Assembly (NCBI GenBank): GCA_021781535.1
Contig: JAJXWO010000028.1
Span: 1-52,584 of the forward strand
DNA: 52,584 nt
Source of the DNA: Deltaproteobacteria bacterium
Lineage (GTDB): Bacteria; Desulfobacterota; Desulfuromonadia; Geobacterales; Pseudopelobacteraceae
Direction: 5' to 3'
A model generated the notes under the pieces. The model was not told the origin of the DNA. It made no database searches and was given only the letters and a program-made list of their open reading frames with translations. A program made the translations under genes and the position numbers. Position 1 is the stretch's first letter; every line of letters begins with the position of its first letter. Shown here in pieces: positions 15,564-26,559 of this stretch.

Positions 15564-16745
15564 ATGAAAATCATCTATTTTGACTGCTATGCCGGGATCT
15601 CCGGCGACATGGCCGTGGGAGCGCTGCTTGATCTGGGGGTGCCGCTGGAATATCTGGAAACTGAACTTGCCAAGCTGGCGCTTCCTTCCGGTTCCTATGC
15701 CCTCTCAACCCGGCGTACTGAACGACGGCATGTGGCTGCGTTGAAGTTCGACGTAATGGTGCATGACCAGCATACCCACCGGCACTATGCCGGTATTGAT
15801 GCGATGATCTCCGAAAGCGGTTTGTCTGATCCGGTCAAGCGAAAATCCCGACTGATCTTCCGTCGTCTGGCTGAGGCCGAGTCGCTGGTTCATGGGGTAG
15901 CGATTGAGGATGTGCACTTTCACGAAGTTGGTGCGATTGATTCTATCGTCGATATCGTTGCTACTGCAATCTGTCTCGAATACCTTCAGGTAGAACAGAT
16001 CTCCGTTTCTGCACTGCCGCTCGGAAGCGGTTTTGTCGAAACCGCCCATGGCTGCCTGTCTGTGCCGGCCCCGGCCACGGCCGAACTTTTGAAGGGAGTG
16101 CCGGTGCATGGCGAATGCGGCCCGGGAGAGCGGGTGACACCGACCGGTGCTGCCATTGTGGCGGCTCTGGCCGACAGGTTTGGCCAGCATCCGGTAATGA
16201 TGCTGGAGAAAACGGGTCACGGTGCCGGAACGAAGGACTTTTCGGATTGTCCAAACATTCTGCGTGCTTTTCTCGGGAGGAGCGTTAAAGAAGATACGAG
16301 CGATAATGACGTGATTGTGGTTGAGACAAATATTGATGACTCCACTCCCGAACTGCTTGGGTACGCTATGGAGCGCCTCCTTGAAGAAGGGGTGATGGAT
16401 GTGTTCTTTACGCCGATCCAGATGAAGAAGGGGCGTCCCGCTGTGATGCTGTCGTTTCTCTGTCGTTCGGAACAGCTTGATCAGCTGGCTCAGTTGTTGC
16501 TGGTCGAGACGTCAGCCATTGGGCTGCGGTATTACCGGGCAGATCGTGTTGTTCTGCAGCGGCGGGTTGTCGAGCAGCAGACTGAGTTCGGTCAGGTGCG
16601 GTTCAAGCAGGTTATTGATGCCGGCGGGAATGTATTGCGTGCATCCCCGGAATACGAAGATTGCCGCCGGATTGCCCGCGAAAAGAACATTCCCTGCCGA
16701 GAAGTCATGGAGCGGTTGCACGGTAAAGGAGTTTCTGAACCATGA
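15564..16745 (+). CDS. larC: nickel-pincer cofactor biosynthesis protein LarC
   Basis: The 393-residue protein matches LarC, the CTP-dependent cyclometallase that inserts nickel into the pincer nucleotide. It starts with the family sequence [12 protein letters not shown] (about residues 5-16) and has [15 protein letters not shown] (about 118-132), [11 protein letters not shown] and a C-terminal domain with [10 protein letters not shown] (about 253-262). In the lactobacilli where it was studied LarC is made by a ribosomal frameshift; here it is one uninterrupted frame. It overlaps cinA by 4 bases (ATGA). Confidence 0.93.
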   Translation: MKIIYFDCYAGISGDMAVGALLDLGVPLEYLETELAKLALPSGSYALSTRRTERRHVAALKFDVMVHDQHTHRHYAGIDAMISESGLSDPVKRKSRLIFRRLAEAESLVHGVAIEDVHFHEVGAIDSIVDIVATAICLEYLQVEQISVSALPLGSGFVETAHGCLSVPAPATAELLKGVPVHGECGPGERVTPTGAAIVAALADRFGQHPVMMLEKTGHGAGTKDFSDCPNILRAFLGRSVKEDTSDNDVIVVETNIDDSTPELLGYAMERLLEEGVMDVFFTPIQMKKGRPAVMLSFLCRSEQLDQLAQLLLVETSAIGLRYYRADRVVLQRRVVEQQTEFGQVRFKQVIDAGGNVLRASPEYEDCRRIAREKNIPCREVMERLHGKGVSEP

Positions 16746-17998
16746 GGATTTCAACGTTGAGCATCGGCGAAGAGTTGCTGTGTGGCCAGTTGACGGACAC
16801 GAATGCCGGTACTATCGCCTCCAGATTGCTCCAGGAAGGGGTACGTGTCCAGCGGCATCTTGCGGTCGGTGACAACGAACAGGACATCATTGGGGCGCTG
16901 AACGATCTTGAACGGGTTAGTGACATAATTATCGTCACCGGGGGGCTCGGGCCAACGGCTGACGATTTGACCTCGCGGGCTGCGGCGCGCGCTACCGGCA
17001 GACGCCTGGTAATTAATGAAGAGGCCCGCAGTCATGTCCGGTTGATGTCGAGCAAGCTTGAAAATCTGATTTTGTGCCCCTTGAGCGACAAGCAGGCCAT
17101 GATCCCGACCAAGTCAGCGCTGATTTCCAATCCGACCGGAACCGCCTGTGGTTTTCACCTGATGCACAACGGCTGCTTCATGTTTTTCATGCCGGGGGTT
17201 CCCGCAGAGATGACCGTCATGTTGCATGACACGGTTATCCCTTTCATCCTTGAGCGTGTGGTCCGAAAGCGCGCGATCCGCACCGTCAGTCTGAACCTGT
17301 TTGGACCGTGTGAGGCAGAGGTTGATGAGTTGTTGCTGGGAATCGCCCGGCCGGAACAGGGACTTACCCTTGGTATCTGTGTCACGTTTCCCTGGATGAA
17401 GGTGACATTGCGGGCTGAAGCGGACAATGGAGACGCGGCGAACGATCTTGTGGCGCCGGCAGCTCGTACCGTGCAGGAACGATTGAACGAGTACTGTTTC
17501 TCTTCAGGTGATATCAGCATGGATGAAGCGGTTGCAGAGTTGTTTCGTGAGCGGTGCTTGACGCTTTCGCTGGCAGAGTCGTGCACCGGTGGCCTGATCG
17601 CAAAGCGGATTACCGATATTCCGGGCAGTTCCCGGTATTTCTGCGAAGGTGTGGTGACGTACTCGAATAATGCGAAGCAACGGCTGCTGGGGGTCCCGGC
17701 AGATGTGCTGGACAACTGCGGCGCTGTCAGTTCCGAGTGCGCTTCGGCAATGGCCAAGGGCGTCCGGACTGTTTCCGGCAGCGATATGGGATTGTCGGTC
17801 ACCGGGATTGCTGGGCCGGAGGGCGGGAGCGACGAGAAACCGGTCGGCACGGTCTTTATTTCGCTTGCAGCGCCAGACGGCTGCTGGACCAAGCGTTTCC
17901 AGTTCAGCGGGAATCGGGATGAGATTCGCACTCTTACCGCGTGGACGGCACTGGACTGGCTGCGGCGGTATCTGTTGAAGAGGGGACAGGCAGTATAG
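16742..17998 (+). CDS. cinA: CinA: nicotinamide-nucleotide amidohydrolase / COG1058 protein
   Basis: This 418-residue protein has two domains. Residues 1-170 form a MoCF/COG1058 domain with [13 protein letters not shown] near the start and [13 protein letters not shown] (about 62-74), linked in the family to ADP-ribose pyrophosphatase activity. From about residue 258 comes the PncC/CinA amidohydrolase domain, with [15 protein letters not shown], then [11 protein letters not shown] and [17 protein letters not shown]. PncC-type domains deamidate nicotinamide mononucleotide to nicotinate mononucleotide. It overlaps larC by 4 bases and is followed 21 bases later by mutM, so it sits in the larBC-cinA-mutM unit. 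Confidence 0.93.
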   Translation: MRISTLSIGEELLCGQLTDTNAGTIASRLLQEGVRVQRHLAVGDNEQDIIGALNDLERVSDIIIVTGGLGPTADDLTSRAAARATGRRLVINEEARSHVRLMSSKLENLILCPLSDKQAMIPTKSALISNPTGTACGFHLMHNGCFMFFMPGVPAEMTVMLHDTVIPFILERVVRKRAIRTVSLNLFGPCEAEVDELLLGIARPEQGLTLGICVTFPWMKVTLRAEADNGDAANDLVAPAARTVQERLNEYCFSSGDISMDEAVAELFRERCLTLSLAESCTGGLIAKRITDIPGSSRYFCEGVVTYSNNAKQRLLGVPADVLDNCGAVSSECASAMAKGVRTVSGSDMGLSVTGIAGPEGGSDEKPVGTVFISLAAPDGCWTKRFQFSGNRDEIRTLTAWTALDWLRRYLLKRGQAV

Positions 17999-18019
17999 AA
18001 TCAGCTGTTGGAGGGTGAT

Positions 18020-18823
18020 GTGCCGGAACTCCCGGAAGTGGAAGTAACCCGCCGTCGGCTGGAGCGGGAATTGGTGGGGAAGAGCTTCACGCAGGTGGTG
18101 CTCCGCGTATCAAAACTCCGGCTTCCGCTGCCGGAGGAGCTCACGACGATCCTGCCGGGACGGATTGTGCGGAGCATTGAGCGGCGGGGGAAGTACCTGC
18201 TGTTTGACTGCGGGTGTGGCTGGCTGCTTGTGCATCTGGGGATGACCGGCTTTTTGCAGCTCCTTCGAGGTACACCTTTGCCGGGAAAACATGACCATCT
18301 CGATTTCGTTTTTGGAGACGGCCACCTGCTCCGTTTCCACGATCCGCGCAAATTCGGCAGTGTCACCTGGTTCACCGGCGATCCGCGGCAGCATCCGCTC
18401 CTGGCAGGGATCGGCCCGGAGCCGCTGTCCGGAGCCTTTGATGGCGAATACCTTTTTGATGCCGCCAGGGGGCGAAAGGTTGCCGTTAAGCAGCTGATTA
18501 TGAATAGCACGGTGGTGGCCGGAGTAGGGAATATCTATGCCAACGAGGCGTTGTTCCGTGCCCGCATCCGCCCGGATCGCCCCGCCGGGACTCTGGATCC
18601 CACTGAGTGTACCGAACTGGCAGCAGCCATTCGTAACGTGCTGGAAAGATCAATCGGGGAGGGGAGTACCTACCGGGTAGCTGAGGAAACGGTTGCGTAT
18701 TACCCTCAGAAATTCACGGTTTACGGCCGAGGCGGGAAGCCGTGTGTTCACTGCCAAAGGCCGCTTGACGAAATCAGGCTCGGTGGGCGGAGCACTGTTT
18801 TTTGCCGTAACTGTCAGGAGTAA
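18020..18823 (+). CDS. mutM: formamidopyrimidine-DNA glycosylase (Fpg)
   Basis: This 267-residue base-excision repair enzyme removes oxidised purines such as 8-oxoguanine. The start is set at the GTG at 18020, because Fpg needs proline right after the initiator Met as its Schiff-base nucleophile (M-PELPEVE). An upstream ATG at 18008 would bury it. GGAGG at 18010-18014 supports the GTG. Glu3 and the catalytic Lys58 (RRGKYL) are present, as is QLIMNSTVVAGVGNIYANE. The C-terminal zinc finger is CVHC...CRNC. It ends 3 bases from the stop of the convergent chemoreceptor gene. Confidence 0.95.
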   Translation: MPELPEVEVTRRRLERELVGKSFTQVVLRVSKLRLPLPEELTTILPGRIVRSIERRGKYLLFDCGCGWLLVHLGMTGFLQLLRGTPLPGKHDHLDFVFGDGHLLRFHDPRKFGSVTWFTGDPRQHPLLAGIGPEPLSGAFDGEYLFDAARGRKVAVKQLIMNSTVVAGVGNIYANEALFRARIRPDRPAGTLDPTECTELAAAIRNVLERSIGEGSTYRVAEETVAYYPQKFTVYGRGGKPCVHCQRPLDEIRLGGRSTVFCRNCQE

Positions 18824-18826
18824 ATT

Positions 18827-20005
18827 TTAGAGTTTAAACTTTCCTACGACGTGTTGCAGTTCTTCGGCCACCCTGGACAATTCTGAAGATGCCGAAGCGG
18901 TCTCCGTTGCCTCGCTGGCGGTTTGCTGCACCACAGTGGTTATCTGCTGGATGTTGGTAGTGATTTCTCCCGTGGTAGCGGTCTGTTCTTCAGCTGCCGT
19001 TGCAATCTGGTTAACCTGCATGGTGACATCATTTATTTGCGAGAGTATCTGTTCCAGTGCCTGTCCGGACCTGATGGAATATTCGGTTCCCTTCTCAGCT
19101 TCTGCCACGCCTTCTTCAATAGCAGTTATCGCTCCCTTTGTTTCATTTTGGATCGCCTTGATCATCTCGCTGATTTCACGGGTGGCGCGAGTTGTGCGTT
19201 CGGCAAGAGCCCTGACTTCATCTGCAACGACGGCAAAACCACGACCCTGCTCACCAGCACGGGCTGCCTCGATGGCGGCATTGAGTGCCAGCAGGTTGGT
19301 CTGATCGGCAATATCCTCAATGGTACCAATAATCTGACCTATCTGGTCGGAGCGGTTGCCCAGCCCTTCAACTGTTTTTGCCGTATCTTTTACCCGTGCA
19401 GCAATGCGTTCCATACCGTTGGTCGCGCTCCTGACTGTATCTGCTCCCGAGCGGGCAGTGTCGCTGGCACGGTTTGAGTTATCGGCAGCGCTCAGGCAGC
19501 TATGGGCAATATCGTTTGAAGTAGCCGCCATTTGCTCGCTGGCTACGGCAACCGAATTTGTTTGCTGCGCAACTTTCTCCGTGCCGCTGGCAATTTTGCT
19601 TGCAGTTGTGTGGAGTCTGCCGGATGCCAGGGCCATCTGCTCTGACGTTTGTGAAATCTGTCCGATAATTTCACGCATGGTGCTTTGGACGGTGTTGATC
19701 GAACGGATTATAACGCTGATTTCATTATTGCGTTTGGCGGCTATTTTCTGGGTCAGGTTGCCTTCCGCCATGCAGGTGAGATAGGCGATGATTCTTTGCA
19801 GGGCGTCGTTGACTGACCAGAAGAGCAGGCCGCTGAAAACCATGCCGAACAGTACGAATGTGGCTGTAGAGATGATGGAAACAGTCGGAGAAAGCATACG
19901 CCCTGCAACAACAGCAAAGACGATGCAAAAACTGTAGCATAAACAGAGCAGAATGATGCGGGTGCGGATCTTCAGGCTTAGATAAATGTCTAACAGAAAA
20001 TTCAT
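18827..20005 (-). CDS. methyl-accepting chemotaxis protein lacking a periplasmic sensor domain
   Basis: The 392-residue chemoreceptor has two membrane helices (about residues 16-35 and 46-67) joined by a loop of only about 10 residues. A HAMP region follows to about residue 120, then a long signalling coiled coil. The hairpin tip reads [18 protein letters not shown], with [13 protein letters not shown] before it. No C-terminal CheR/CheB-docking pentapeptide is present. With so little outside the membrane it probably senses a membrane or cytoplasmic cue, or acts as a helper in mixed arrays. No other chemotaxis gene is nearby. The gene is divergent from recA across about 290 bases. Confidence 0.93.
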   Translation of the reverse strand: MNFLLDIYLSLKIRTRIILLCLCYSFCIVFAVVAGRMLSPTVSIISTATFVLFGMVFSGLLFWSVNDALQRIIAYLTCMAEGNLTQKIAAKRNNEISVIIRSINTVQSTMREIIGQISQTSEQMALASGRLHTTASKIASGTEKVAQQTNSVAVASEQMAATSNDIAHSCLSAADNSNRASDTARSGADTVRSATNGMERIAARVKDTAKTVEGLGNRSDQIGQIIGTIEDIADQTNLLALNAAIEAARAGEQGRGFAVVADEVRALAERTTRATREISEMIKAIQNETKGAITAIEEGVAEAEKGTEYSIRSGQALEQILSQINDVTMQVNQIATAAEEQTATTGEITTNIQQITTVVQQTASEATETASASSELSRVAEELQHVVGKFKL

Positions 20006-20293
20006 GACGGTACCTCTGTAAATAGTTGGGTGCGAAATTAAATATGTACGTTACCTCATCTACGGAGTTGAGGCAGGATTAGCTGCCTTTATCCAATGGG
20101 TAAGCGAGGTACTTTATAACATGGATTTATTGAGATCCCAAATGATAATTGCAGATCGGCATCTGCCATAAACCCGAGATAACTGGAATATCATGACAGC
20201 AGGGTTCGATAAAACCTTGCGATACATCCGGTGAATATGTTATTTTTCAATCCTTTTAATCTACACACCCCATTCTTCAGGAGATACCTACTT

Positions 20294-21340
20294 ATGGCTG
20301 AGAAAAACAACGCGCTCGAGAAAAACAAGGCGATTGAACTGGCCCTGAGTCAGATTGAGAAACAGTTTGGCAAGGGCGCTATTATGCGGCTCGGCAATGA
20401 CGAGGCACTTCCGGGGGTGGAAGCGATTTCTACCGGCGCCATATCGCTTGACATGGCGCTGGGAGTCGGCGGCGTTCCGCGCGGCAGGGTGATTGAGATA
20501 TATGGCCCGGAATCGTCAGGGAAAACGACGCTGGCGCTGCATATAATTGCTGAGGCACAAAAGACCGGGGGAATAGCCGCCTTTGTGGATGCCGAGCATG
20601 CACTCGATATCGGCTATGCCCGCAAGCTGGGCGTTAAAACCGATGACCTGCTGGTTTCTCAGCCGGACACCGGTGAACAAGCGTTGGAAATTGCTGAAAC
20701 TCTGGTAAGAAGCGGCGCGATTGACGTATTGGTTGTTGACTCGGTGGCCGCCTTGGTACCCAAGGCCGAGATCGAAGGTGATATGGGCGATTCCCATATG
20801 GGACTGCAGGCTCGCCTGATGTCCCAGGCGTTGCGCAAGCTGACCGGCATCATTAGCAAGTCGAACTGCTGCGTGATCTTTATCAACCAGATCCGTATGA
20901 AAATCGGCGTCATGTTCGGCAACCCGGAAACAACCACCGGCGGTAACGCTCTTAAATTCTATGCTTCGGTTCGTATGGACATCCGCAAGATCGCGACGCT
21001 GAAGCAGGGGGATCAGATCATCGGTTCCCGCACCCGGGTAAAGGTTGTCAAAAACAAGGTTGCACCGCCATTCAAGGAAGTCGAATTCGATATCCTTTAT
21101 GGTGAAGGTATTTCTCGCACCGGCGATGTGCTTGATCTGGCCGTTGATAAAAATATCGTCGAAAAGAGCGGCGCCTGGTACTCCTACGGCAAAGAGCGTA
21201 TCGGCCAGGGGCGCGAAAATTCACGCACATGGTTGACCGAACATCCTGAAACGCTGGCTGAAATTGAAGGCACGCTGATGGATCTGCTCAAGCCGGCACC
21301 GGTACCTGACAAGGCTAATAAGGCAGATAAGGCGGTATAG
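20294..21340 (+). CDS. recA: recombinase RecA
   Basis: This 348-residue protein is RecA, the strand-exchange recombinase that also triggers LexA cleavage. Walker A is GPESSGKT (residues 71-78), and [19 protein letters not shown] and the DNA-binding loop with [20 protein letters not shown] are intact. The start is the ATG at 20294 ([10 protein letters not shown]), with AGGAG 10 bases before it. A longer frame from 20231 adds 21 residues with no family support. I looked for a Geobacter-type LexA box (GGTT-N2-C-N4-G-N3-ACC) in the 290 bases upstream and found no match. A pilT-family gene follows 15 bases later. Confidence 0.97.
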   Translation: MAEKNNALEKNKAIELALSQIEKQFGKGAIMRLGNDEALPGVEAISTGAISLDMALGVGGVPRGRVIEIYGPESSGKTTLALHIIAEAQKTGGIAAFVDAEHALDIGYARKLGVKTDDLLVSQPDTGEQALEIAETLVRSGAIDVLVVDSVAALVPKAEIEGDMGDSHMGLQARLMSQALRKLTGIISKSNCCVIFINQIRMKIGVMFGNPETTTGGNALKFYASVRMDIRKIATLKQGDQIIGSRTRVKVVKNKVAPPFKEVEFDILYGEGISRTGDVLDLAVDKNIVEKSGAWYSYGKERIGQGRENSRTWLTEHPETLAEIEGTLMDLLKPAPVPDKANKADKAV

Positions 21341-21355
21341 CAACGGAGGTAGGCT

Positions 21356-22513
21356 GTGGAACTGAACGAGATACTCACAATTGCGTTTAAGGCCAAGGGT
21401 TCCGATATTCACATCAAGACCGGGCTGCCGCCTATCGTACGGATTGATGGCCGACTGCATCCGATCCCCAACGCGGCGCGCCTGTCTCCCGACTTCGTTT
21501 CCGACACCGCCTTGTCGATGATGAATGATCGTCAGCGGCGCATGTTTGAGGAAAACTTTGAAGTCGATCTGGCATATGCCGTGCCGGGGTTGGGAAGATT
21601 CAGGGTCAGCGTCTATCGTCAGCGCGGCACTGTCGCAATGGTTTTTCGTTCGATTGCCTTTATTATTCCGACGCTGGAGGGGCTCAACCTGCCGCCGGTC
21701 ATGCAGAAAATCTGCCGGGAGGAACGGGGGTTGATCCTGGTGACCGGGACAACCGGTTCCGGCAAGTCGAGCACCCTTGCGGCCATGGTAGACTGCATCA
21801 ACAGCCAGCGTACCTGCAACATTATCACTATTGAAGACCCGGTTGAATTTTTGCATCGCGACAATAAGAGTATCATCAGCCAGCGCGAGGTCGGCACCGA
21901 CACACCTACTTTCTCTGCCGCCCTGAAAGGGGCGTTGCGCCAGGATCCTGATGTAATCCTCGTTGGAGAAATGCGCGATTATGAAACGATCGAAACGGCG
22001 ATGACCGCCGCCGAGACCGGCCATCTGGTCATGTCCACCCTGCACACGATGGATGCGGCGGAAACGATCAACCGTATTATCGGTGTTTTCCCACCCTATC
22101 ATCAACGCCAGGTTCGTATCCAGCTGGCAAGCATTATCAAGGGGGTAATTTCCCAGCGGCTGGTGCCGAAGTCAGACGGCAAGGGGCGTGTGCCGGCGGT
22201 TGAGGTTATGCTGGCGTCCGCACGTGTCAGAGAGTGCATTGATGACAAGGACAAAACCAAGCAGTTGAATGACGCTATTGCCCAGGGCTTTGTCACCTAT
22301 GGTATGCAGACCTTTGATCAGTCGCTGATGCGGCTGTATACAAACAAACTGATTACCTATGAAGAAGCGCTTCGGCAGAGTTCGAATCCCGATGATTTTG
22401 CCCTCAAAATATCCGGTATTTCATCAACCTCGGACGCTTCCTGGGAGGGGTTTGAAAATAGCCCCGATGACCCTGCTGCAGAGCCGGACAAGCTTGATAT
22501 TGAAAAATACTGA
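21356..22513 (+). CDS. pilT: PilT/PilU-family type IV pilus ATPase
   Basis: The 385-residue secretion-type ATPase matches pilus retraction motors. Residues 1-100 form the PAS-like N-terminal domain with GSDIHIKTG. Walker A is GTTGSGKS (131-138), the Asp box includes EDPVEF, Walker B is DPDVILVGEMRD (197-208), and the His box is TGHLVMSTLHT (221-231). The AIRNLIRE retraction motif of true PilT is not recognisable: the corresponding region reads ARVRECIDDKDK. A PilU-like or paralogous role is therefore possible. Start is GTG at 21356 with GGAGGT just upstream. It sits between recA and recX, as I recall for Geobacter relatives, away from other pilus genes. Confidence 0.92.
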   Translation: MELNEILTIAFKAKGSDIHIKTGLPPIVRIDGRLHPIPNAARLSPDFVSDTALSMMNDRQRRMFEENFEVDLAYAVPGLGRFRVSVYRQRGTVAMVFRSIAFIIPTLEGLNLPPVMQKICREERGLILVTGTTGSGKSSTLAAMVDCINSQRTCNIITIEDPVEFLHRDNKSIISQREVGTDTPTFSAALKGALRQDPDVILVGEMRDYETIETAMTAAETGHLVMSTLHTMDAAETINRIIGVFPPYHQRQVRIQLASIIKGVISQRLVPKSDGKGRVPAVEVMLASARVRECIDDKDKTKQLNDAIAQGFVTYGMQTFDQSLMRLYTNKLITYEEALRQSSNPDDFALKISGISSTSDASWEGFENSPDDPAAEPDKLDIEKY

Positions 22514-22976
22514 GCCGTTGACGCCTGACCAGATGTACCAGTATGCTTTGCGGCTGCTGACCGGTCGAGATTATACCGTTGCCAGAATAAGGCGAAAGAT
22601 GGCAGCGCGGGAAATGACCGGGGCGGATCTCGAAGCGGTCATTACACGCCTGCAGCGGGAGGGATGGCTGGATGACAGCCGCTACGCCGAACGATTTGCA
22701 GAATCGGCGCTTTCCTCGGGTCGTTATTACGGTGCCCGCCTGCGTATGGAGATGCGCCGCAGAGGATTCTCCCCTGAGGTCGTTGATGAAACCCTTGCAC
22801 CTCTCCTGGCGGAGAGTGATGAACTTTCCGAGGCCAGGTCGGCGGCAGAGCGACGCTACCCCGGTTTTTCCTATTCTGCGGCGAGCGATCGCGACAAAAG
22901 ACGCGTAGTCGGTTTTTTGCAACGCCGCGGGTTCGGGTTTTCCGCGATTATGAGGGCTTTGCGGACTGAAGAATGA
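22467..22976 (+). CDS. recX: regulatory protein RecX
   Basis: RecX binds RecA filaments and limits their activity. The recognisable family part begins at [16 protein letters not shown] and includes [28 protein letters not shown] and a final three-helix repeat ending in [12 protein letters not shown]. The start is uncertain: ATG 22467 (169 residues), TTG 22500 (158 residues) or ATG 22533 are all in frame, and none has a clear ribosome binding site. All but the last overlap the end of the pilT-family gene, which points to translational coupling. The usual order recA-recX is here separated by the pilus ATPase gene. Confidence 0.88.
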   Translation: MTLLQSRTSLILKNTEPLTPDQMYQYALRLLTGRDYTVARIRRKMAAREMTGADLEAVITRLQREGWLDDSRYAERFAESALSSGRYYGARLRMEMRRRGFSPEVVDETLAPLLAESDELSEARSAAERRYPGFSYSAASDRDKRRVVGFLQRRGFGFSAIMRALRTEE

Positions 22977-23034
22977 ATTCCGGTTTTTCCGCGAGGCCAT
23001 CGCGGCGATACATATAACCAAAACGAGGGCATCA

Positions 23035-25677
23035 ATGACAGGTACAGAAATTCGAACATGCTTTCTGCAATATTTTGCCGACCGGGGGCACACGATTGTT
23101 CCCAGTTCGGGGATTCTGCCCAAGAACGATCCGACGCTGATGTTTGCCAATGCCGGCATGAACCAGTTCAAGGACTGTTTTCTCGGGCTGGAGGATCGTG
23201 GCTATAACCGGGCCGCCAGTTCTCAGAAATGTGTGCGGGCAGGCGGCAAGCATAACGATCTGGAAAATGTCGGCCGGACGGCCCGTCATCACACGTTCTT
23301 TGAAATGCTGGGGAATTTTTCCTTTGGTGATTATTTTAAAAAAGAAGCGATCGCCTATGCCTGGGAGTTTTTGACCAAAGAACTGAAGCTGGATAAAAAC
23401 CGTCTGTATGTAACTGTTTACACCGATGATGACGAGGCGGCCGACATCTGGCACCTTCAGGAAGGGGTCCCGCTCGAGCGGATTTTCCGCTTCGGAGAAA
23501 AGGATAATTTCTGGTCAATGGGTGACACCGGGCCGTGTGGCCCCTGCAGCGAGATTTTCTATGACCAGGGGGCTGCAGTCGGCTGCGGTCGTCCCGAATG
23601 CACCGTCGGCTGCGATTGTGATCGGTATATGGAAATCTGGAACAACGTATTCATGCAGTTTAACCGGTCAAGTGACGGCGTCCTGACGCCGCTGCCAAAA
23701 CCGTCCGTCGATACCGGCATGGGTCTGGAACGCATCTCGGCTGTTATGCAGGGGGTCAGCTCCAACTACGATATCGATATCCTGCAGGGGATTATCCGCC
23801 ACATCGAGCGGCTCTCCGGCAAGCGGTACGGTGCCGATGAGAAGGATAACGTCTCGATGCGGGTTATCGCCGATCATGCCCGGGCGGTGACGTTCCTGAT
23901 CTGTGACGGTGCGCTTCCCTCCAATGAAGGACGCGGGTACGTCTTGCGGCGAATCATGCGCCGGGCGGCACGCCATGCCAAGATGCTCGGCTGCGCCGAG
24001 CCGATGCTCTACCACATGGTTGATGCGGTGCGGGAGGTCATGGGTGATGCGTATCCGGAACTGCAGGAGCGCGAAGAGTATATCAAGAAAGTTGTTCTGA
24101 GCGAGGAGCAGCGCTTTGCAGAAACCCTTGATCGGGGGCTGGCTATTCTCAATGATGAGGTTGCCGCCCTGCGGAACACAGGAATGACCGTCATTACCGG
24201 TGAAGTCTTGTTCAAGCTGTACGACACGTACGGATTCCCGACCGACCTGACCGCCGATATTGTCGAGAGTGAAGGTTTTACGATCGACGAAGCCGGCTTC
24301 GAGCTTTGCATGGAACGGCAGCGGGCACAGGCCCGTGAGCATTGGAAAGGATCCGGGGAAGAAGGGATTGCCCAGGTCTATAAGGAACTGCACAATAACG
24401 GAGTCCGCGGCCAGTTTGTCGGCTATGATGAAATGTCGACCTATGCTCCTGTGCTGGCTATTATCCGGGACGGAGTGCCTGTCGACGCGGCTGTCGCCGG
24501 TGATTCTGTTGCGGTGATCACGGAACGGACCCCCTTCTATGGTGATTCGGGCGGCCAGAAAGGCGACTGCGGGACGCTCTCAACCGGTCATGCACATCTG
24601 GATGTAACTGGTGCGAGCCGCCCCTTTGTCGATATGGTAGTACATCACGCTGTCGTAACGGAAGGAGTCATCAAATCCGGCGATGCCGCTGATTTGAAGG
24701 TGTCCCGCACGGAGCGTGAAGCCACCTGCCGCAATCATACCGCGACGCACTTGTTGCAGAGTGCACTGCGCCACGTGTTGGGCGAGCATGTCAAGCAGGC
24801 CGGCTCTCTGGTTTCACAAGGGCGACTTCGTTTTGACTTTACCCATTATTCCGCGGTGACGGATGACGAGCTGCGCCAGATTGAAACGATTGTGAACAGC
24901 TTCATTATGGCTAATGATCCGGTGGTAACCCGCGAGATGGAAATTGTTGAAGCGATTGAGGCGGGGGCCACGGCACTCTTCGACGAAAAATATGGTGATT
25001 CTGTTCGCGTTGTGAGAGTCGGAGACGTCAGCATGGAGCTGTGCGGCGGAACTCATGTGCACGCTGCAGGTGATATCGGGCTGTTCAAGATCGTGTCAGA
25101 GGCGGGGATCGCTGCCGGGGTGCGCCGTATCGAGGCTTTGACCGGCTTCGGGGCGCTCGACTTCGTCCGGAAGATGGAGGATGAGCAAAGGGAGATAGCT
25201 GCATTGCTCAAGGCGGAGGCGGGCAATTCGCGCGACCGGCTTGAAAAACTGCTGGCACGGCAGAGAGAGTTGCAGCGTGAGATTGAAACGCTGCAGGCAA
25301 AGCTTAACGTTGTTGCTTCCGGAGATCTGCTGTCGCAGGCGACCCTGGTACAGGGTGTCAAGTTGCTTGCCGTACAGGTGCAGGTTGAGGATATAAAGGC
25401 GCTGCGTGACCTGTCGGACACGTTGAAAGATCGCATCGGCGAGGGCGTGATTGCGCTTGGAGCCGCCATCGGCGGCAAGGCAAATCTGCTGGTAACCGTT
25501 ACCAAAGGCTTAAGCGGGTCCATCAAGGCCGGCGATATTATCAAGCAGATTGCGCCGCTTGTTGGCGGCAGCGGCGGCGGCAAACCGGAACTGGCCCAGG
25601 CGGGTGGAAGCAACCCGGAGAAGCTGGAAGAAGCGTTGGCAGCGGTTTCGACAATCCTTTCGGGGACGGGAAAGTAA
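23035..25677 (+). CDS. alaS: alanyl-tRNA synthetase
   Basis: This 880-residue class II synthetase charges tRNA-Ala. Residues 1-250 form the catalytic core, with [18 protein letters not shown] and [12 protein letters not shown] tRNA-recognition domain follows, and the editing domain has the zinc ligands His568, His572, Cys670 and His674 (HTATH and CGGTH). A coiled coil at about 720-760 leads to the C-Ala domain with [15 protein letters not shown]. Length is normal. It starts 58 bases after recX with GAGGG before the ATG, and argB begins 3 bases after its stop, so arginine genes may share its transcript. Confidence 0.97.
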   Translation: MTGTEIRTCFLQYFADRGHTIVPSSGILPKNDPTLMFANAGMNQFKDCFLGLEDRGYNRAASSQKCVRAGGKHNDLENVGRTARHHTFFEMLGNFSFGDYFKKEAIAYAWEFLTKELKLDKNRLYVTVYTDDDEAADIWHLQEGVPLERIFRFGEKDNFWSMGDTGPCGPCSEIFYDQGAAVGCGRPECTVGCDCDRYMEIWNNVFMQFNRSSDGVLTPLPKPSVDTGMGLERISAVMQGVSSNYDIDILQGIIRHIERLSGKRYGADEKDNVSMRVIADHARAVTFLICDGALPSNEGRGYVLRRIMRRAARHAKMLGCAEPMLYHMVDAVREVMGDAYPELQEREEYIKKVVLSEEQRFAETLDRGLAILNDEVAALRNTGMTVITGEVLFKLYDTYGFPTDLTADIVESEGFTIDEAGFELCMERQRAQAREHWKGSGEEGIAQVYKELHNNGVRGQFVGYDEMSTYAPVLAIIRDGVPVDAAVAGDSVAVITERTPFYGDSGGQKGDCGTLSTGHAHLDVTGASRPFVDMVVHHAVVTEGVIKSGDAADLKVSRTEREATCRNHTATHLLQSALRHVLGEHVKQAGSLVSQGRLRFDFTHYSAVTDDELRQIETIVNSFIMANDPVVTREMEIVEAIEAGATALFDEKYGDSVRVVRVGDVSMELCGGTHVHAAGDIGLFKIVSEAGIAAGVRRIEALTGFGALDFVRKMEDEQREIAALLKAEAGNSRDRLEKLLARQRELQREIETLQAKLNVVASGDLLSQATLVQGVKLLAVQVQVEDIKALRDLSDTLKDRIGEGVIALGAAIGGKANLLVTVTKGLSGSIKAGDIIKQIAPLVGGSGGGKPELAQAGGSNPEKLEEALAAVSTILSGTGK

Positions 25678-25680
25678 ACG

Positions 25681-26559
25681 ATGAAACAATTAATTGATAA
25701 AGCGAATACATTGATGGAGGCGTTGCCGTACATTCGACGTTTTGCCGGGAAGACGTTTGTTATCAAGTATGGCGGTCATGCCATGGCCGATGAAAAGCTG
25801 AAGGAGTCGTTTGCCCTGGATATAGTTCTGCTCAAGTCACTGGGGATCAACACCGTTATTGTTCACGGTGGCGGTCCGCAGATCAATGAGACCTTGAAGC
25901 GGTATGGCATCGTATCCGAATTCGTGCGCGGCATGCGTGTGACGGATACGGAAACGATGCAGGTGGTCGAAATGGTGCTTGCCGGCCAGGTTAATAAAGA
26001 GGTCGTAGGGTATCTCAATCAGCATGGCGGCCGAGCGGTGGGGCTTTCCGGCAAAGACGGCACGCTGCTTCTGGCAAAAAAGCTGCTGCAGGAGGTCAAG
26101 AACGACAACGGCTCTGTTGAAATGGTTGATATCGGGTATGTCGGCGATGTCGTAAAGGTTAATACCGATCTGATTAGCACCCTTGAACAGGGAAAATATA
26201 TTCCGGTTATCGCACCGATTGGTGTCGGACTGGCAGGGGAAAGCTACAACATCAATGCCGATCTGGTGGCCGGCAGGGTTGCTGCGGCTCTTAATGCTGA
26301 AAAACTGATTCTGCTGACCGATATAAATGGCGTGAAGGACAAAAACGGCACTCTGCTGGAAAGCATATCGGTCGCCGATCTGCACCGTTTAATTGAGGAA
26401 GAGGCAATCACCGGCGGTATGATCCCCAAGGTCGTTTGCTGTGCCGATGCTCTCAAGGAAGGGGTTAAAAAGGCACACATTATTGACGGCCGTATGGAGC
26501 ACGCCGTGCTTCTTGAAATTTTCACCGATGTTGGCATCGGGACGGAGATAACCAAATGA
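25681..26559 (+). CDS. argB: acetylglutamate kinase
   Basis: This 292-residue kinase phosphorylates N-acetylglutamate, the second step of arginine synthesis. Amino-acid kinase motifs are present: VIKYGGHAM (about residues 27-35), VHGGGPQIN (about 61-69), GLSGKDG (about 121-127), a NINADLVAG stretch and TDINGV. The N-terminal helix before the kinase fold (residues 1-20) is the type found in hexameric, arginine-inhibited enzymes, so feedback inhibition is likely but inferred. The gene follows alaS by 3 bases and overlaps argD by 4 (ATGA). Confidence 0.96.
   Translation: MKQLIDKANTLMEALPYIRRFAGKTFVIKYGGHAMADEKLKESFALDIVLLKSLGINTVIVHGGGPQINETLKRYGIVSEFVRGMRVTDTETMQVVEMVLAGQVNKEVVGYLNQHGGRAVGLSGKDGTLLLAKKLLQEVKNDNGSVEMVDIGYVGDVVKVNTDLISTLEQGKYIPVIAPIGVGLAGESYNINADLVAGRVAAALNAEKLILLTDINGVKDKNGTLLESISVADLHRLIEEEAITGGMIPKVVCCADALKEGVKKAHIIDGRMEHAVLLEIFTDVGIGTEITK

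Noticed and set aside
20006..20293. LexA box before recA
   Set aside because: The GGTT...AACC stretch near 20203 does not keep the spacing or the inner C and G of the Geobacter-type box, and no E. coli or Gram-positive type box is visible.
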